From assembly GCA_964487555.1 (NCBI GenBank), contig CAZART010000124.1, forward strand, positions 1 to 14,864: a stretch of 14,864 bases of DNA. The letters are read 5' to 3'. Position 1 is the stretch's first letter. Every line of letters starts with the position of its first letter. The notes under the pieces were generated by a model. That model was not told the DNA's origin. It saw nothing but the letters and a program-made list of their open reading frames with translations, and did no database searches. Origin of the DNA: CAZART01 sp964487555 (GTDB lineage Bacteria; Bacteroidota; Rhodothermia; Rhodothermales; VXPQ01). This document shows positions 13,339 through 14,864 of the stretch, piece by piece. The position numbers were made by a program, and so were the translations under genes.

Positions 13339-13500
13339 TTTGGCCGAGGTTCGAATGGTCAGCTGTCGCGAGGGATGCTCGCACCTTACACGTGATCTGC
13401 GGGTAGGTTTCAGTCCAATACTCAGGGATGATTTTCCCGAAGACGGTTGGTTAGTGGCCGGATGACCTCCTTGGTCGTTTCCTTCAGCGGTGCACGTAAG

Positions 13501-14724
13501 TTATCGCTCGGTCGCATTTGGCTCGAATGCACGCGCAAGCAGGCTCTCGTGAAGGCGGTCGGCGATCTTATTCCAGGAGTACGGTCGTGCCACTTCCTTT
13601 ATTCGTCGCCGTTCTTCCGGCGTTAGGGTGCGCGAAAGGACGTTCCGTACGTGACGGACCCAGTCGGTTGCCTCATCAGCTAAAAGACTGGGCCATATCT
13701 CTGACGGAATTTGGCCTTTGACCTTGGTAGTACCGAGGAACGGTACGCCATACGAAAGAGATTCCAGAACTTTCAGCTTGGCACCTGTGGCGTACCGGAA
13801 CGGTAGGAGCGTGAACGAAGCCTCGGCATAGAGCTCCTTGAGCCCGGCGTCTGAAACGTCGGCGTATAACGACCATCCCATGTGCTCGCAGAGGTTTCGG
13901 ACCCTTCGTGTGGGCCCACTGCCGGCTATCCTCACCTCCACCGTCGTATTCAAGTCCTTCTCCAAGACGGGATAGTACCGTTCCGCGAAATAGCTGATCG
14001 CGTCGTAGTTCATGCTCCTGCCGAGGGAGCCGACGAAGAGCAGGCGGACCGTTCCGTCGGATTCGACGTGACGAGGAAGCTCGTCGGTCAGGTCAATGCC
14101 GATGGGCGCAATAATGCTGCGATGATTCGGACTGTGGCCCGCATATGCCCGTCGGTCTCCCTCGGTAACGTGCAGATACAGATGCTCCTGTGATGCTCGT
14201 CGAAAGAAGTCGCCCGTCCATTTCGTGGAAAGCTCGGCGGCTTTTCGGATGAAAGGATTACGCGTCTCTCGCGCGATATCCGAGAACCATGCGAAATCGT
14301 CATTGTGCGTTTCGACAAGGCTCAGCCGGTCGAAACGTGCGCGGACGCTGCCGTAGAAATCTGCCGAGCACAGGTAACTGGATACGATCGTTCCGTAGCG
14401 CTCATCCTGAAGCTGACGACGTGCTCTCTCGATGTACCTCCTGGTCAGGAATTTCTCCAAGAGGTAGTGACTGCCGTGAGCAAGTGCCCGCAATACGGAC
14501 ATGGTCTTCGAACGCATGCGATTTTCGAATGGTGACCGCTGCGCGAGCGTCCCGTCGCGATACACGATGAGTTCGCGGCAGCCGAGTACGTGAACTTCGG
14601 GTACGTTTCGGCTGAATGCGCGCCAGCGCCCCTCTATCAGCACGTCCGCACCGTGGCGCGTCGGCAGCAAGAAATGGGGTGCCAGAACGAGTACCGGGCG
14701 TGAAGGATCGTAATCAGGCAGCAT
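13501..14724 (-). CDS. Glycosyltransferase family 4 (GT-B fold) protein
   Basis: From the ATG at 14724 the protein has 407 residues (a TTG at 14739 would add five). It has the two-domain layout of GT4 enzymes, which transfer a sugar from a nucleotide donor to a lipid-linked or polymer acceptor at the inner face of the membrane. N-terminal domain: VLVLAPHFLLP and TRHGADVL (22-29). C-terminal domain: LLFVGSLG (about 228-235), VEVRIAGSGP (about 262-271), then LYAEASFTLLPFRYATGAKL and KVLESLSYGVPFLGT, with the conserved donor-binding Glu321. PYSWNKIADRLHESLL near the end is the usual closing helix. Donor and acceptor are unknown. It is the first gene of the minus-strand polysaccharide run and lies 57 bp after the stop of the partial gene at the window edge. 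Confidence 0.88.
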   Translation of the reverse strand: MLPDYDPSRPVLVLAPHFLLPTRHGADVLIEGRWRAFSRNVPEVHVLGCRELIVYRDGTLAQRSPFENRMRSKTMSVLRALAHGSHYLLEKFLTRRYIERARRQLQDERYGTIVSSYLCSADFYGSVRARFDRLSLVETHNDDFAWFSDIARETRNPFIRKAAELSTKWTGDFFRRASQEHLYLHVTEGDRRAYAGHSPNHRSIIAPIGIDLTDELPRHVESDGTVRLLFVGSLGRSMNYDAISYFAERYYPVLEKDLNTTVEVRIAGSGPTRRVRNLCEHMGWSLYADVSDAGLKELYAEASFTLLPFRYATGAKLKVLESLSYGVPFLGTTKVKGQIPSEIWPSLLADEATDWVRHVRNVLSRTLTPEERRRIKEVARPYSWNKIADRLHESLLARAFEPNATER

Positions 14725-14780
14725 GAATCGATTTCCCAATCACGGGAGCCGGGAGCATTAGAGAGCAACGATTTTCTCGT

Positions 14781-14864
14781 CTACTGTTCCGCGCCGTTCG
14801 CGATCCACTCCTCCAACAAGGTGATCTGAGCCTCCGATAGATCCTGCCCGATGGGCATCTGGAA
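14781..14864 (-). CDS. C-terminal end of a c-type-cytochrome-domain-like protein (partial)
   Basis: Only the last 27 codons are in the window: FQMPIGQDLSEAQITLLEEW followed by IANGAEQ and a stop. The pattern MP-x-G, then L-S-x-x-[EQ]-I-x-L-[LI], then E-W-I-x-x-G-A is the typical end of the c-type cytochrome domain found in Planctomycetota, Verrucomicrobiota and Bacteroidota/Rhodothermota extracellular proteins, where the Met acts as distal haem ligand. The CxxCH haem site would lie outside the window and cannot be checked. The gene probably belongs to a neighbouring unit rather than to the polysaccharide locus. Confidence 0.55.
   Translation of the reverse strand, partial: FQMPIGQDLSEAQITLLEEWIANGAEQ

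Overview
The window looks like a chromosomal segment of a GC-rich member of the Bacteroidota/Rhodothermota group. The main evidence is a secreted protein with a complete type IX secretion (T9SS, Por) C-terminal sorting domain, a fragment of a second such domain, and starts that generally lack a clear Shine-Dalgarno sequence. No tRNA, rRNA, CRISPR array, integrase or insertion-sequence transposase was recognised.

Region 1 (1-2871) is a core-like block on the + strand: the C-terminal part of a sodium:solute symporter, dUTPase (dut) and an SDR-family oxidoreductase. A 527-bp gap separates symporter and dut. It holds GAAC-rich simple repeats at both ends and, in between, two clusters of a TTGA-WWW-CGTAWTAC motif phased every 18 or 19 bp, a possible operator array.

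Region 2 (about 2900-9310) is an accessory island rich in duplicated and decayed genes. It contains two full Uma2-family nuclease genes, a chimeric Uma2 fragment overlapping one of them by 4 bp, and an eroded third Uma2 remnant. It also has an intact AAA_14/DUF4143 ATPase with a 13-bp perfect palindrome just before its start, an internally deleted ATPase of another family, and a decayed copy of the palindrome module. A T9SS-exported protein, a secreted-protein stub cut off where the palindrome module begins, a PRC-barrel-like gene, and fragments of an FGE/SUMF1-type domain and of a T9SS sorting domain complete it. A segment of about 290 bp (Uma2 5' end plus upstream DNA) is present twice, about 3.6 kb apart.

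Region 3 (9310-14724, minus strand) is a surface-polysaccharide-type locus. In transcription order it holds a GT4 glycosyltransferase, a class I SAM-dependent methyltransferase, a protein with protein-kinase/APH-like motifs, a decayed glycosyltransferase tail, a truncated and frameshifted Wzx-type flippase, and a secreted GH16-like protein with an intact ExDxE motif. The methyltransferase and kinase-like genes are 21 bp apart and probably cotranscribed. The flippase and one transferase are dead, so the locus is either eroding or served by a flippase elsewhere. The window ends in the last codons of a gene resembling c-type cytochrome-domain proteins.

The observations most worth following are the phased repeat array upstream of dut, the palindrome module tied to the DUF4143 ATPase, the Uma2 duplication and chimera, and the kinase-like/methyltransferase/GT4 cassette.
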